From: Viscum album
Lineage: Eukaryota > Streptophyta > Magnoliopsida > Santalales > Viscaceae
Reading direction: 5' to 3'
DNA: 64,000 bases
Assembly: GCA_963277665.1 (NCBI GenBank)
Contig: OY728130.1
Coordinates: forward strand, 1,369,320,393-1,369,384,392
Shown in pieces: positions 37,641 through 50,444 of the stretch. A program made the position numbers and the translations under genes. The notes beneath the pieces are model-generated. The model ran no database searches, was not told the origin of the DNA, and saw only the letters and a program-made list of their open reading frames with translations. The number at the start of each line of letters is the position of its first letter. Within the stretch, counting starts at the first letter, position 1.

Positions 37641-39031
37641 ATATATAAAATCAAAGATTCATTTCTTTTATCACCCTTGATGATGACAACGGACCATGGG
37701 TAATCCATCTTACTACCGGAGCCTCCACCTCAGGACCGTCGGGTCCCCTGGATGCGGTGAAGGAAGCAACCACTGAATGGAGAGCCCCCATTGTTGAGTA
37801 TCTCTAGAATGGTAATCTCCCAGCAGATCAGTCCAAGCACAAGTGAATCTGACACCGTGCATTATAGTTTACCCTCCAGGATGGTCCTAGTTGTGAGAAA
37901 ATCCTATAAAAGCTTTTATTTTTTGGGGTTCTCCTCTGTTGCATTCAAGGAGTTGAGATTTTTCAGGTCTTGCAAGAAGTCCACGCCTATTACTACGGGA
38001 CTTATCAGGCCAAGCCGAAACTATCTCACCAGATCTAGAGACTGGGGTACTTTTGGTCCACTATGATCCATGATTGCATCGGGTTCGCCAAGAGATTCCA
38101 CACATGCGAAATTCAAGATAACTTTATGCATCGACCACCATAGCCTCTCCACTCCAACAAGTACTCCTGGCCATATGTAGTATGGGAAATCGATGTCAGG
38201 GGACCACATCGACCGGTGACTGTTCTCCAGTGAAGATTCTTCCTAACGGCTACATATTTCTTCTCCAATTGGGTAGAGGTTGTTCTACTCAAGGAGGTCA
38301 AGGCTCATTCCATCACTGACTTTGTGAGTTCCAACATCATTCACTAATTTGGAGCCCCTCATGCCATCCTCACCGATAACGGCATGAACATATGAGAAGC
38401 TGAGCTGAAGAAGTTGTACTCTATGTAAAACATCCGTTCTAACCATTACTCCCACAGTCATTCACAAGAAAATGGACATATTGAGGCGTTCAACAAAACC
38501 CTCTCTAACATTTTGCAGAAAATGGTTGGTCAGAATAAGAAGAGTTTGCTGGATAGGCACCCTAATGCCCTCTAGGATTATCGGACGATGACTCATAATT
38601 TCACCCAGGTGACACTATATTCCCTGGTGTATGCAGGGGAGGCCTTCCTAACCATCGAGATTCAATTTCATTCATTGCACACAACTGTATATGATCCCCA
38701 AGATTCAGATAATGTAGACAATATCTGTCCTGCTAAGTTGGAAGTGCTTGACGAGATTAGGATTCATGCCCTATATAATCTAAAAAGGAATCATAACAAG
38801 GCAGATATAGCTTTCAACAAGAATTTTTGCCTCCATTCTGTCTTACAGGGTGAATGGTATTGTCCTTGAGGGAACCAGTGATACCTGGAAGAAAACCACA
38901 CATGTTGGAACCCAAATGGGAAATACCATAATTCATTCACAAGGTTTACTCTAATGGCGTGTACTCACTGGTTACAATTGATGGTGAGCGTGTTACTCCT
39001 CCCAACAATTCCAAGTTCCTTATTCAATAAT
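37640..39031 (+). pseudogene. INT: Integrase of the 27.7 kb element
   Basis: A zinc-binding-like region at about 37960-38110 gives KLSHQI, RLGYFWSTMIHDCIGFAKRF and HTCEIQDNF, corresponding to the HHCC segment. The core domain follows: WEIDVRGP at about 38186-38210 (first Asp), HAILTDNGMN at about 38363-38392 (second Asp), and ENGHIEAFNKTLSNILQKM at about 38470-38526 (catalytic Glu). The C-terminal part has VYSNGVYSLVTIDGE and NNSKFLIQ near 38945-39025, then a stop at about 39030, the end of the polyprotein. All three acidic catalytic residues are still readable, but stops and shifts interrupt the frame. Confidence 0.9.
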
Positions 39032-39039
39032 GTTCTTGA

Positions 39040-39255
39040 GCCATATGGTCCCACATGTCCAAAACCTGTATGATCCTGCCTGAACATAAACTGTTTGCTC
39101 CTGCACGACCCTAACCTGCATGATGGTCCGGGACGACTTTGAACTGTTCGGTCCCGCACGACCGTAAACTGCATGATGGTCTTACATGACCTTAAACTAA
39201 ACGGTCCCACAATACCTCAAACTGTGCATCATCCTTCATGATGTTAAACTGCATC
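39040..39255 (+). repeat. Short tandem array after pol (about 30 bp unit)
   Basis: Right after the pol stop, about seven degenerate units follow the pattern TAAACTGCATGATGGTCC..GCACGACC. Examples are near 39105, 39140, 39165 and 39195. The TAAACTGCAT part recurs singly through the rest of the 3' untranslated region and in the LTRs. Confidence 0.7.
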
Positions 39256-42200
39256 TCAAGAACTACGTATGGCTTGATTCTCGTACTCATGGGTTACATA
39301 AGAATGCTCAAACACCTTGTCTTGAATATAACCCCAATTTCCTCTTCGACTATCCCCTCCTAGGGATAGTTCTTTTCGGGGATCTCACTTGGCATCGTGT
39401 AGGCTTCATAGGCCCCACCCATGTCATGTTTATTTTTATTGCACCATGTGCCCTCTTTATTTCTTCTAATCCTCCCACGTACTTACCGCATGATGCAAAA
39501 TTGCATTTATTTTCCAGAACTACGTGTGTCTTGATTCCCATCCTCATGGGATACGTAGGACTTCCCAGACATTTCATCCATAGGCCCAGCCCCAAAACAT
39601 CAAGACCTTCCATTGGGACGAAACACATGGTGTGACACCGGTCTTTTCCCTTATTTCCATCATGTTTATCTTGACCGTACCATGTTTCTCTCTCCCCTGA
39701 AGATCTATATATTTTCTCATGACCATGTTTATTTTGAATTACTAGGGTGCATTCGTTTTCTACACATGCCATCATTTGGGTCCCCGTTATCTTTCACATC
39801 TGAAGGGGCCCATGAACAATAAGGATACATAGCCTAAGGGCTCTCCTATCATTTCAGGCCAATTCCCTCAAGGGTCTTAGAAAAAAAAATTATATGAGTC
39901 CCACATTGCGAATATGTTCAATGGTCGATGCTCATTTGTTGTTCATATTCCGGGTCACATGATATATATTCTGTGTTTCAAATCTGGTCAACAACCACCC
40001 TTTGTAATTTTCACCACCCCCATTAGTCCCAAACATTGAGTGTAGTGGTTCATTTTTCCCCACCGTCTCTCCAAATCTCAGCCTGCCTCGAGCGGGAGTG
40101 TGATTCCAGCTATCAGAACCTTATGTGATGGAGAGAGCCTAGTCATACTCCTTGTTTCACACACAAAGAATTTCTCACATGGGATTATGAGTTATTAAGG
40201 CAATTCCCACATGAGAATTCATTTGACTATAGTTGGTTGGAATGCTCAACCTCAGGTCCATCAACCCCTTTAGTCCTCTGGCCCAAGTTCTAATTATGGA
40301 ATGTGTGGTGCGGTACAGACTCATGTCCTAATTCATGTCGGGCTATTTCGCCACACGACACATATCCCCTAGAAATATCCCATCTTTCCTTTATCATCTG
40401 TCATGAGAGCACATGCCCTGATATGCTTCGTAAGTACAATAATTTGGGCTTCCATTACCTTCTATATCCAAAATGGCCCTCGAATGGCATGGATGCTCGG
40501 CCCAAGGGCTCTCATACCATTACAGGCTAATTCCCTCAAGGATTTCGAGTGAAAAGATGATGTAAGTCACGTGTTGTAAATATGGTCAATGGTCGACACT
40601 CAATTCTCCCCCTTCTGGTCACACAATGGTGGATAATTTTTTGCGAACCTAGTCAGTAGATGTCCTCTATCATCGTTGCCACATTGTGGTGTTCCATAAG
40701 AACTATGATTTTCCATCTCTATTCCATGCATATGACATTAAACTAGGCATATACAGTATAATCTATATAACTTTAAACTATGATCACCTGCGTCTTCTCT
40801 GCAAAATGTTAAACTACAATATGGCCAAGAAATTCTATCCATGGCCCATCCTTAGTCCCCTTGTCCTTTTCAGGCCCCCTTCCCAAGTACTCACTTAGGG
40901 TTGTATGGTGTGGTGAGGGATTATGTCCTCATTCATGTCGGGTTTCCCATCGTGCCGTACACATCCCTTGATGAGATACCTTACCCAACCTTCATCCTCA
41001 CTGCAAGACATTAAACGAAAATTGTCCAGGACTTTCAGTCCATAAACTATCCTCAGGACCTTTGGCCTTTTCGGGCCCCTATACCAAGTTCTCGCCTAGG
41101 TTTGTATTGTGTGGCATGGGATTCTTTCCACATTCATGTCGGGTTACTCATCGTGCCATACACACCCCTCGTTAGGGTATCTTTCCTTTATTTGTGTCAT
41201 CCTTTTCTAGAACTACGTGTGGCTTTATTAGCATCCTAATGGGATATGTAGGACATCCCAAACGTCTATACTTCGGGTCCATCCCCATCTCTTAGAAACC
41301 TCCACATCGTTTTGGCCCCTTGGCCCACATTATTCTAGAAGGGGGTATACAGTGTGGTATGGGTTCATGTACCCATTCACGTCAGATTTATAACAACCAT
41401 GTTGCATACATCTCTCTCCTGACTAGCCTTAAATCCCTTTCATTGCTTCCATCTCTTTGAGTTGGCTACCCTTATGTCAGGTCCCTTTTCCCTCTTCAGC
41501 AATTCACCAATAGGCTCATGAGTACTCTAGTCTAGAACTTGGAGTGTCAGATTCTACATGGACATGCTTTCACCCATTTTTCAGGCTTCGTGTACCCCTT
41601 CATTTGAGATTCTATTATCATTCACACCCGAAAGGGACCCCCGAATGGCATGGATTCTAGGTCTAAGGGCTCTCCTACCATTACAGGCCAACGTTCTCAA
41701 GGGTTTTAGAAAACAAATTGGTTACATGATTGACATTATTTTCCACCCCATCAGGTTCAAATTGAATTTTGACATTCTTGGAACTATCCCATAGTGCACA
41801 TTTGCATGTTAGGAGGATAAATGCCACAGTAAAGGTATCATTTGGGGATCCGCACTGATTTCCCTTTGGTGTGTGTTCTAGGTATTGTAAAATACCTCTT
41901 CCAAACTTGTTTCCTTCACCAAGTTTTACTCACGTGGGATTAAGAATTGGATTGAGGTCTACGCCTACTTGGAAAGATACCACATATCTGTTCCGTGCTC
42001 TAAGACCATAAACTAAGATCTCTTTTAAAACTATGTTCATCCTGTTTCCAATCCCCATGGGATACGTAGGAATGCCTAGACATCTCGCCTTTGGGTCCAA
42101 CTCAATTTCTACTAATTTACATCTTTTGTTCTGCCTTCTGGGCTCTAACTCTTATAGAACCGCATGGCATGGTTCGTGTGGTCTTATTCCCTCGTTCATG

Positions 42201-43480
42201 TCGGTTTTGCAATAGCCACACCACGTATGCCCTTTTCTAGGAGTTAGTTCCTCTTTTGTAATGCACAATGTTAAAAGGCACATCCAAGATCTACGTATGG
42301 ATTGATTCCCATTCCCATGGGATATGTAGGAACACTCGATCATCTCATCTTCAGGTCCATCTCAAATAAGGGCAAGCCTCTCCTGTCTCATATCCTCTAA
42401 ACTTTTCTAGCCCCTTGACCTAAGGTTTCCTACTTGGAATCATGAACAGTATGATGTGGACCTCATCCTCATTCACGTTGGGGATGCTTGATGAGGCTGT
42501 GCAAATTCTCTACTGAACCTCATCTTTTGTATATATGTTCGAGCAATATGAATTTAAACTATGCTACCTAGTCCCACATGACTTTAAACTATTTCTTTTA
42601 TTCTTCATGATGTTAATATGCATGGTTGGACCCATCACATGACCCTAAATTGTGAAATTATCGTCCTTGCCTCACGACAAAAAACAGAATTACACTATGA
42701 TATCCTAACTCGAAGGGGGATCATGTTTGGTATTGGTCACACACCATACCATTTTCCAATGCTGGCATACAACTTGATTCCTATGGCAAACCTGGAATTT
42801 ATCTCCTAGGTTCATCACTTAATAAAACACACATTTATCCTAAATTAAATACAAGATCTATCAAATACCACTTCTTTCAGTGCAATGGCCAAACCCACAC
42901 AACCTTATTATCTGCGACAATGGTATCCTACCATGTCCCTTTTAGAACTACGTATTCCTTTATTCGCATACTTATGGGATACATAGGAATGCTCGGGCAC
43001 ATTGTCTCCAGGTCCAACCCAAGAATCCAAAATCATGTCCCCCCTCTTTCGGCCCCTCGACCCGAACCCTTTCAGGAACATGTGGTGTCACACAGACTCC
43101 TTATGTCCTCATTCGCGTCAGGTTTATAGCTACCGCACCACATTCTCTTTTCCGAGGATCTACCCTTTCACCCTTCGTCCAATCATATGACGATAAACTG
43201 CATGAGTCCTTATGTCCTTGATGCATGACACTAAACTGTGGTTCTACCCTGAACAAGTTCAGGATGCCTCAGGTTAATCATTGGATGCACCAGATTCTTC
43301 ACTAGAGAATATTTTCCCTATCAGTGTTGGCCCCCGGTCACGCCATGCTTAAGAACTAAGTTTGGTTAAATTCTCATCCTTATGAGATATGTAGAAAATA
43401 CCAAGGCATCTCACCTCGGGCCCAGCTCTATGGTTATTAACTCTCCTGGGCCCTTGGCCCAAATCTTGGTCCAGTCACTA
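39240..43480 (+). repeat. Hairpin repeat array in the 3' untranslated region
   Basis: Copies of AACTACGTGTGGCTTGATT, a variable core, then GGGATACGTAGGA start near 39250, 39518, 41211, 42026, 42288, 42944 and 43352. Between them recur two other modules. One is a block around GTTCATGTCGGGTT...GCCGTACACATCCC (near 40330, 40930, 41130, 41380, 42195, 43105). The other is ACCATTACAGGCCAA.TTCCCTCAAGGGTTTT (39850, 40515, 41680). Together they form larger irregular units of about 0.3-1.2 kb. No coding sequence is supported here; the short open frames are chance. Confidence 0.75.
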
Positions 43481-44468
43481 TAAACATAATCTAGGAGCCT
43501 ACAGTTTAGGAACCATGACATTAAACTGTTAACCCTAGTCAAGACAGTGTGACATTAAAACTATGTGCACCATCCTTACCATATGGTGTTAAACTACGTG
43601 TCTATAGTCCTCATGGGCATGACGTAAAACTACATGTCATCCCAGGTCCTTACCAGACATGTCCTGTTCATGAGTAGGTATGATTTCTGATCATGCCGAT
43701 GCACCCACCTAATGGGTCTTCACAACGGCAACATATCTTCAGGAGTCCCATTCAAACAACCCATCACTTCACACTCCCTTCCTTACATGCCCATTATTCA
43801 GACTCTCTTCCTCTTTTTCATCTGAGATAACCCCCTAGAAATTTCGATGCTCGTCCTATGGCTCACCTAATTTACTTGGATAACATTCTAGAAGGCTAAT
43901 GGATGAAATTTCGAGTCAGGCCCCGTGTTTCGAACATGATCAGTGGCCATCCCTCATTTTTTATTCCCATTCCTGGAAAACACAATGAGGATACTATGTT
44001 TCGAACACATTCAATAGTCATCCATTATTATCACACCACCCTTACAATGTTTCGAACATTGGTTATCGTGATTCACACTTTCTTTTCCCCTATGTTCAGA
44101 TTAAGTCGAAAACCCCTGGAGTTACCCCACGCATGTGCTAGAGCACATTGGAAGGATGTCATTTCGATTGTTCTATGGTCCTCGTACTCCAATTGGGCCT
44201 CTCCCATTTCTTCCTGGAAAACGGGATTGGTTGTTCAATCCCCCAGATGCTCGAAACTTGCTTCACACTCTAACATTGTGGTGGAATAATAAGTTGGTCA
44301 TCCCTTCTTTCTCACACCAGGCCTGACCCATGTGAGCTTATGGATTGATCACTGGATGCTCCATGAATATGATGGGAATGCAATAAACCAATGAAAATAA
44401 TGGAACTCGTGCACAAATCTGGCATAAAATAATCAAATCATGAAAGTACGATTGAGGGTTTTTAATGA
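43480..44468 (+). other. Remaining 3' untranslated region between repeats and antisense gene
   Basis: Contains several TGACATTAAACTGT-type motifs (43520-43640) and a threefold TTTCGAACAT-containing repeat (near 43927, 43998, 44048). No protein domain was found on either strand. Confidence 0.5.
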
Positions 44469-47400
44469 TTATAGTACGTGAGGGTCGATCCCTCCCATTG
44501 AAGTATTCACCCTGTCAATAAAAGGTTGTAGATCTGCCACATACTAGATTGTAGAATCCAGGATTTTCTGCCGGCTAATTAGCTCCTGCTCCTCCTTGAC
44601 AACAATGGGGAGCAACTCATCTGCTACAATCTGGGCCCACTCTATGTTATTCTAGATGACGGTCATCTCTTCATAGGTTTTCTTCATGCGATCCTCGGCC
44701 ACTTCCAGTTGGGCCTTCAATCACAATATTATCTCTGATTACGCATCGAGGGAGGCTGAGTGCTCATCCACCTAGACCTGCAGCCACTGAATCGTGTCTC
44801 ATCCTCCCAGAGCCTCTTGATGTTCACCTCTTTCCTCCGCTTCCATCCCACACCAAGCCCATGGTCACACTCTCGAATCTTCTTCTCCATAAGATATCAT
44901 ACGAGGATATGGGGATGCCGAGTATCCACTCCCCTAGAAAACAGTTCAAGTAGCCATGAGCGAAGTCTATCCATCTCATTTATCCATTGTATTTTGGGGA
45001 GTTCCAAGCGCTTGATCAGCTTCCATGATCAGTGATAGACTATTTTGCTATCTTCTTCATCATAGACCGTCTCGCCCCAGTCGGCACGGTTGGCAGGCTC
45101 ATATGTAGGAAACACCCCCGGGAATCATCAACAGGTTCCACATGTCACGATTGTTTGGTTATGGTGGGACTCGGGCTGTCCGAACGATCCTTATCACCAG
45201 ACCCCACCTCAATAATCTCGGGCTCAGTCCTTCTTGCGGTCCCACAAGTGATTGGGAGCACCATAGCTTGGTCAACCTGGATATCTACCTCCATGATCAC
45301 CGATATTTCTCTAGGATAAACGCCACTAGAAGCCCCGACCAACCTCGCCAGGGCGGCCCATTCCATTTGAAGAACTGTGTGCACCAAAAAAGGTCCTGGA
45401 TTTGTATTGACATATTCAATGGGTGAAAATGATGAATTTGGTAGGGCAGACCTACAAATATCTATGTTCAGGTCTAGTTCTTGGGTTGAAGTCATTGGGA
45501 CCCCGAGGTGTGGCCCCCCGTATATTGTCAGAAGGTCTGAAAGCTCTAGAGGAGCCACCTCGGGTTTCTTGTCCCTACCAGATGCAGTAATCAATGCAGT
45601 TGTAGGTGTAGATCCTAAAGGTACCAAATCTGTATCTTTTTAGGGGTGAGAATTGGTTCTGCGTATGAGACCCTCCTACACAGTTCAAGTATTAGTAAGG
45701 AGTCCACAATGACTTGGGCACATACATTGAGAAAAGGGCTTAGGATTTTACCTCAAGGACCTCTACAAATTATTCAAGGTCTGAGTCTTGATCAAAAACT
45801 TCTGCCCCCTAAAATGGGATCCCTCTACTAGCCTCCCCAAAGGAGGATTCATCTGATACCTCTGGAAAAGGAAATAACTCCCTCAGTTCAGCAGTTGACA
45901 ATTGTGGAGGAGCTGTCTGATTCAATAACATCTTCACTCAGTCTGTCATTGGATGCGGGTCACCCTGGGAGTAGAAAAAATACTCCAGATCAGTCAGTTA
46001 TTTCTCCACCTCCTCTTGAGATACATCAAAGCTAACCTTGATAGGGCCAATTCCTAGTATGTGCATCCCAAGATGGTTCAAGTGTTCCCACATATTGGAT
46101 GGGTCTAGGAATTTCCTGTTGACATCTGAAATGTCCCAAGATTCTTGGAAGGCATCATTCTCCTTCAGGTCTATATGGCGCAACCGCTTCACCAAATCCT
46201 GGGATGATATCATATGGAATCATTGCGGTGGTCTCCCCTATAGATAAATTTATTCTTCTGGGTTGACCGGGTCCACTGCTACTGCTGGATCTGCCACCAC
46301 TGCCTCCCCCTAAATTGGTACATGCCTCACCATCATGGCAGCCCCACCACCACGGGATGTTCTCGATGTCTTCCGGACTCAGCCTCGAGGTTGGGGAGGC
46401 ACACCATCACCAGCCCGAATGGTTGGCTACTTTAGCATCTCTCTCGAGTAGGCCACCTCTCATATTTTGGCATACTTTTTCACCAACATGAATACGGTCG
46501 TTGGTGGAGGCAATTCATTCCACATCTTTCTATCTTCCAGTGTGAACATGAGCCACATCCACCTCATCACACATGGATTTTCCTTACAACACACCCCTAA
46601 ATATACCAATGGGGTCAGCCGCTGTATACACCAAAGCATCCTGGAAAATCAGTATGGGGTGTACAGATTGAAGAGGGGATCATGGTCTATTCATTCAACT
46701 AGAACTCCACCTCAAATGGAAGGGTGATATGACTGGTGCTTCTTTGTTCCTTGGCCATAATTTGTAAAAGAACCCATTGGTAGAAAAAATGGATGAATGT
46801 TGAATTCCACAATCTCCCAGGCACAGTTCAGTACCGCTAGCACATTCGGTTTGAATGGAATTCTCCCAATAACATTCATAATATACAGACATAAGTTCGA
46901 TCCTGGAGGAGAGATGGGGTTCAGATATTCGTAGACTCTCCTGACGTGCACCGCTACCCACCCATACAGAAGGTGGAACGGCCCACCTTTCCTCTGTGGC
47001 CACTTCCCCTCTCTGATATTCCATAGCATTTTGTACATCTTGGAGAGGACCAAGATTAGGTGGTTCACCCGCCTTCCTGTCGCCAAAATGGACGCCATGA
47101 TAAATGTGCTTGGTCACACGCCCATGTTTGTATCCATCTCTGGAAGGATGAAACTGCAGATGAGAGCAGCGATGAATGCCTCCAGCCTGACTACTAGTTT
47201 CTACTCAATGCTGACAAAGAACCCCCATGTTTTCCATAGGCTATCCTCTAGGAGCCACTAGTATGAGTTCTCCTTACCCCGTTAATCCCCCTTTAGGAAA
47301 TTATGAGGCCTCACCAAAAACTGTCTATTTTCCAAGAAGTTCATGAAGTGTTTGAACCACTATTTGATGTGGACATCTCTCACTGCCTCTTTATCCTCTC

Positions 47401-48216
47401 CCAGCACCAGCTCCATCAGTTCCATCACCAGGGGTGGCATTTGCTTCAAATCATCACATGCACGCATAGTAGGGAGGAATTCATCATAAATCACTCGCAG
47501 TATTGGGACACCCGAGATCTAGTGCACGTCCCACAATCTGATCCCAACCTTCCCATGGTGTAAATGGAATGTATTGGTCAACGATGACCACCTTCTCAAC
47601 AACTCTGGCATCATCTACATCAATTGGTAGATATGAAAATGGGAGGCCCACACCACCTCATATAGACCCACTCTCCTCAGGTCATCCTCAAACTCTTTAC
47701 ACGAGGCGCCTACCAAGTAGGCCCCGGCCCAATCATATGTAAAGTCGCCACCCTAGAAAAGATCCCTCTAATTAGACCATCCCTTCGATGGATTCCTCGG
47801 GGGCACCTTCAAGATCATCTTGTACATAGGGGGCTTGTCTCTAGCTACAATACCTTCCCATCAACATTTTTCAGATGATTGAACAAACAATCAACAATGA
47901 TGGGTGTGAAGTCCTCCCAGGCATGGCTGTCAGCGGCCCTGAACCACTAGCGCTGACACAAGGTGCTTCAAAACTAGTACAGTAGCTCATCCCTACTAGC
48001 TTCAGGGAAGAATATGTTATCCCTAATCCCAAATCCTTACAAAAGCAATATCTTCCATAGTGTATAGTTCTTTTGGGTTCCCGACAGCAGCTCCACCAAC
48101 GACCCATGGTCAGAGTGGCTCCGTATCAACTCCCATAAGCCCAATCTATTCTCTATCTCCTCCATCCATGCATAATATGCATGGAACCCCTAGAAGTCTC
48201 CAGGAGATCAATTCAT
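44469..48216 (-). pseudogene. Antisense PMD (plant mobile domain) gene in the 27.7 kb retrotransposon
   Basis: About 1,250 codons opposite to gag-pol, broken by single stops and a few shifts. The start chosen is the ATG at 48216-48214, followed after stops of the CGA-to-TGA and CAG-to-TAG kind by HAYYAWMEEIENRLGLWELI. The PMD core follows: LYEVVWASHFHIYQL (about 47650), TNTFHLHHGKVGIRLWDVH (47579-47523), GVPILRVIYDEFLP (about 47512-47471), EAFIAALICSFILPEMDTNM (about 47185-47126), then GRRVNHLILVLSKMYKML and LLYGWVAVHVRRVYEYL to 46920. The C-terminal third has KKPEVAPLELSDLL and an acidic, probably coiled-coil end (about 44700-44490: RMKKTYEEM, ELLPIVVKEEQELI). It ends at TAA, 44471-44469. 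PMD genes occur as host genes (MAIN family) and as extra ORFs of Tat elements; the function in the element is unknown. Confidence 0.85.
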
Positions 48217-48492
48217 TTTTTGATTTTTGGTGTTAATTGGATTCGGTTCGCGAAGCTATTTCTCCGAGTGAGTTCACAGTGCTCATTCGTGAAGACTATC
48301 CATGGAGCCCTGCCCCGACCATTAAACGCAAGTTGCAAAAGCTCTCCGGTGTGAAGTCAAAGACTCACTGTGTTCCATGAAGTAGAAATCCTGATTCAAG
48401 GAGATTAATCGTGGAGTATGTAGTGTTTTTCAAATCGAGTGTGCTAAAAGCCAAAATCCTATAGAAGAGAAAGGACAAAATAAAGGTCACCC

Positions 48493-48502
48493 CTATTTAT
48501 AG
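48493..48502 (-). promoter_or_regulatory. TATA box of antisense PMD gene
   Basis: On the minus strand the sequence GCCTATAAATAGGGG carries a textbook plant TATA box, about 275 bp upstream of the PMD start codon and before the polypurine tract. It implies that the antisense gene has its own promoter inside the element rather than depending on the LTR. Functional activity is inferred. Confidence 0.65.
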
Positions 48503-48680
48503 GCATGAACCGCAGGTGCTTCCCGGTGTGTCCATCAATGATGAGCTTAGTGGCGCTCTTGGCCTCACTCCACCGCTTCGCTTCACGATTCTTCATCACG
48601 AGGCCTCATCTTGATGGTTGATAAATTTTTCCGATGAACACTCAGAATATGACCCTCGTCTTCTTCTCGAATCAATGTCC

Positions 48681-48692
48681 GAGTGGGGGGAT
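48681..48692 (+). promoter_or_regulatory. Polypurine tract
   Basis: GAGTGGGGGGAT lies immediately before the 3' LTR start, where plus-strand DNA synthesis is primed in LTR retrotransposons. Position and G-rich purine content fit; one T interrupts it. Confidence 0.75.
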
Positions 48693-49038
48693 TTTTTGAC
48701 ACAAAAATCCAGGAAAAAGAAAGAACGATACATAGCATAAGGGGCTGTATCACGAAGACCGGTCGCGGAGCCTCGTAGCCCTGCGACCGTTGCAGAGCTC
48801 TCCCTTTGAGAACCTGCCACGAAGCAATGAGGCGGGATGATCCGCGAGTCCCTATGAAATTCACGAACCTACCGTAGAGTGAGGATGCAGGGTGATCTGT
48901 GGGCTGATTTGACATTTGCTAACCCACAGTGGAGCAAGGAGTTGGGGTGCTCCGTGAGCCGATTCGACATTCGTGAACCCACCATGGAGTAAGATCTGTC
49001 TTTGAACCGAGCGAGAATTACTTCGTGGCTCATCTTTC

Positions 49039-49047
49039 CTATAAATA
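49039..49047 (+). promoter_or_regulatory. TATA box of 3' LTR
   Basis: CTATAAATA at the same offset from the LTR start as the TATA box of the 5' LTR. If active it would read outwards into the right flank. Confidence 0.65.
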
Positions 49048-50444
49048 CCAGGCTCCCCTCGAGCCCAAAGGACGAATCCTATGCCATTTTTCCTTTTGAT
49101 CTCACACATCGCGACACAATTTTTTCTCTATGAACCATGAGCTTTTTAAGGTACATTTTTCATCGTGAAGTGCCTTCCCCATTGCATGAATCCCACCCCT
49201 CTTTAAAGGGGGATTCCCTTCACAGAGCCCATGGGCCTCTAATAAGGAAAGAGATTCCAAAGGGGACTCGAGTCATCGCGAAACATTTATGCTTTAAAAA
49301 GCACTGTTCATACACATGTGACCCGCATGCTAAGGCAAGGTCACTGTACTTCGTGAAGATCATTACTTTAGAGTGTTATGACTTGTAAGGCACCCTTACT
49401 TCACGAGGCATTGCTATGTGAATTCCTTTCCACTTCGCAAAGCACATTACATATTCACCTATGCCCTATGCCTAGCCTAGGAGACTTCACTTCGTGAAGC
49501 ACATCCCTTCACAAAGACCCTTCAATTAATGGAGCACCAGAGATTCACAAAGCTTCTACCTATTAGTCGCTTTGACTTGCAACTCCTTTTATCGTAAGCC
49601 ACTTCAGGTTTGAACGAATCAAAATGAAAGCCCCTTGCGTGGTGCTACCTGTTATATTACTTTTCCTCATTCTTCTTCGCATAGGCTCGATAACGACTCT
49701 TACTTTTTCGCATAGACATGCTAACGTGGACCCCCTAATGGATCACTCTATAACACACCCCTCACACGACATTACTGATGCCTTCCTTCACTTAAGGGCA
49801 GGATGGTATCAGTTATGTACGTCCTAGGGGTGCAGAGAAAACCCACCTCATCCGAGCTGCATGACTTTAAACTACCAAGCGCCATCGTCCTCAGCACATG
49901 GCATTAAACTGTGACCTCACCCCATGCGATGCACATGGGGTGCCCCACCATGGATGTTTTTACGCCCACTGGTCTCCACGAGAGTGAGATCATTCCTCCA
50001 ATGGAATGACATCCTCTTTATCAGAGAAGCGTCCATCCATGGGGAAAGTGAAACCACCCTAGTGTAAGCACCTATCCTTTCCCACAGGAGGCAGCACTCT
50101 TGCTACTCCTCTCTTCCTGGGTGCCAAATCCCTCTCCTACTGGGCCTTGTCACCACCCGAGCATCCACCCTAGAGTATGTCCCAATCTCCATCTCTTTGG
50201 GCTGCTAACCACGCATATGACCCTATTTCTTAATTGGGTTTCGGACCATGCATATGACACAGTTTCCATTTTGGGACACTACTGGAACATCAGCCCCACT
50301 CTACTTCCCACGGATGCACCTTCCGCGACGTGATCATCAGGTCTTTACTACCTCTTGTTTCTCACACTGAGCACAACTCACATGGACTTAGGGCAAGAAT
50401 CTATCATGACATCCTCTCTGGGATCCTAGAGTGTAATCACCACA

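Noticed and set aside
39426..43190. Many 60-90 codon frames in the 3' untranslated region
   Set aside because: They follow the repeat units, have no domain, and sit after the pol stop in a region known to be non-coding in this element type.
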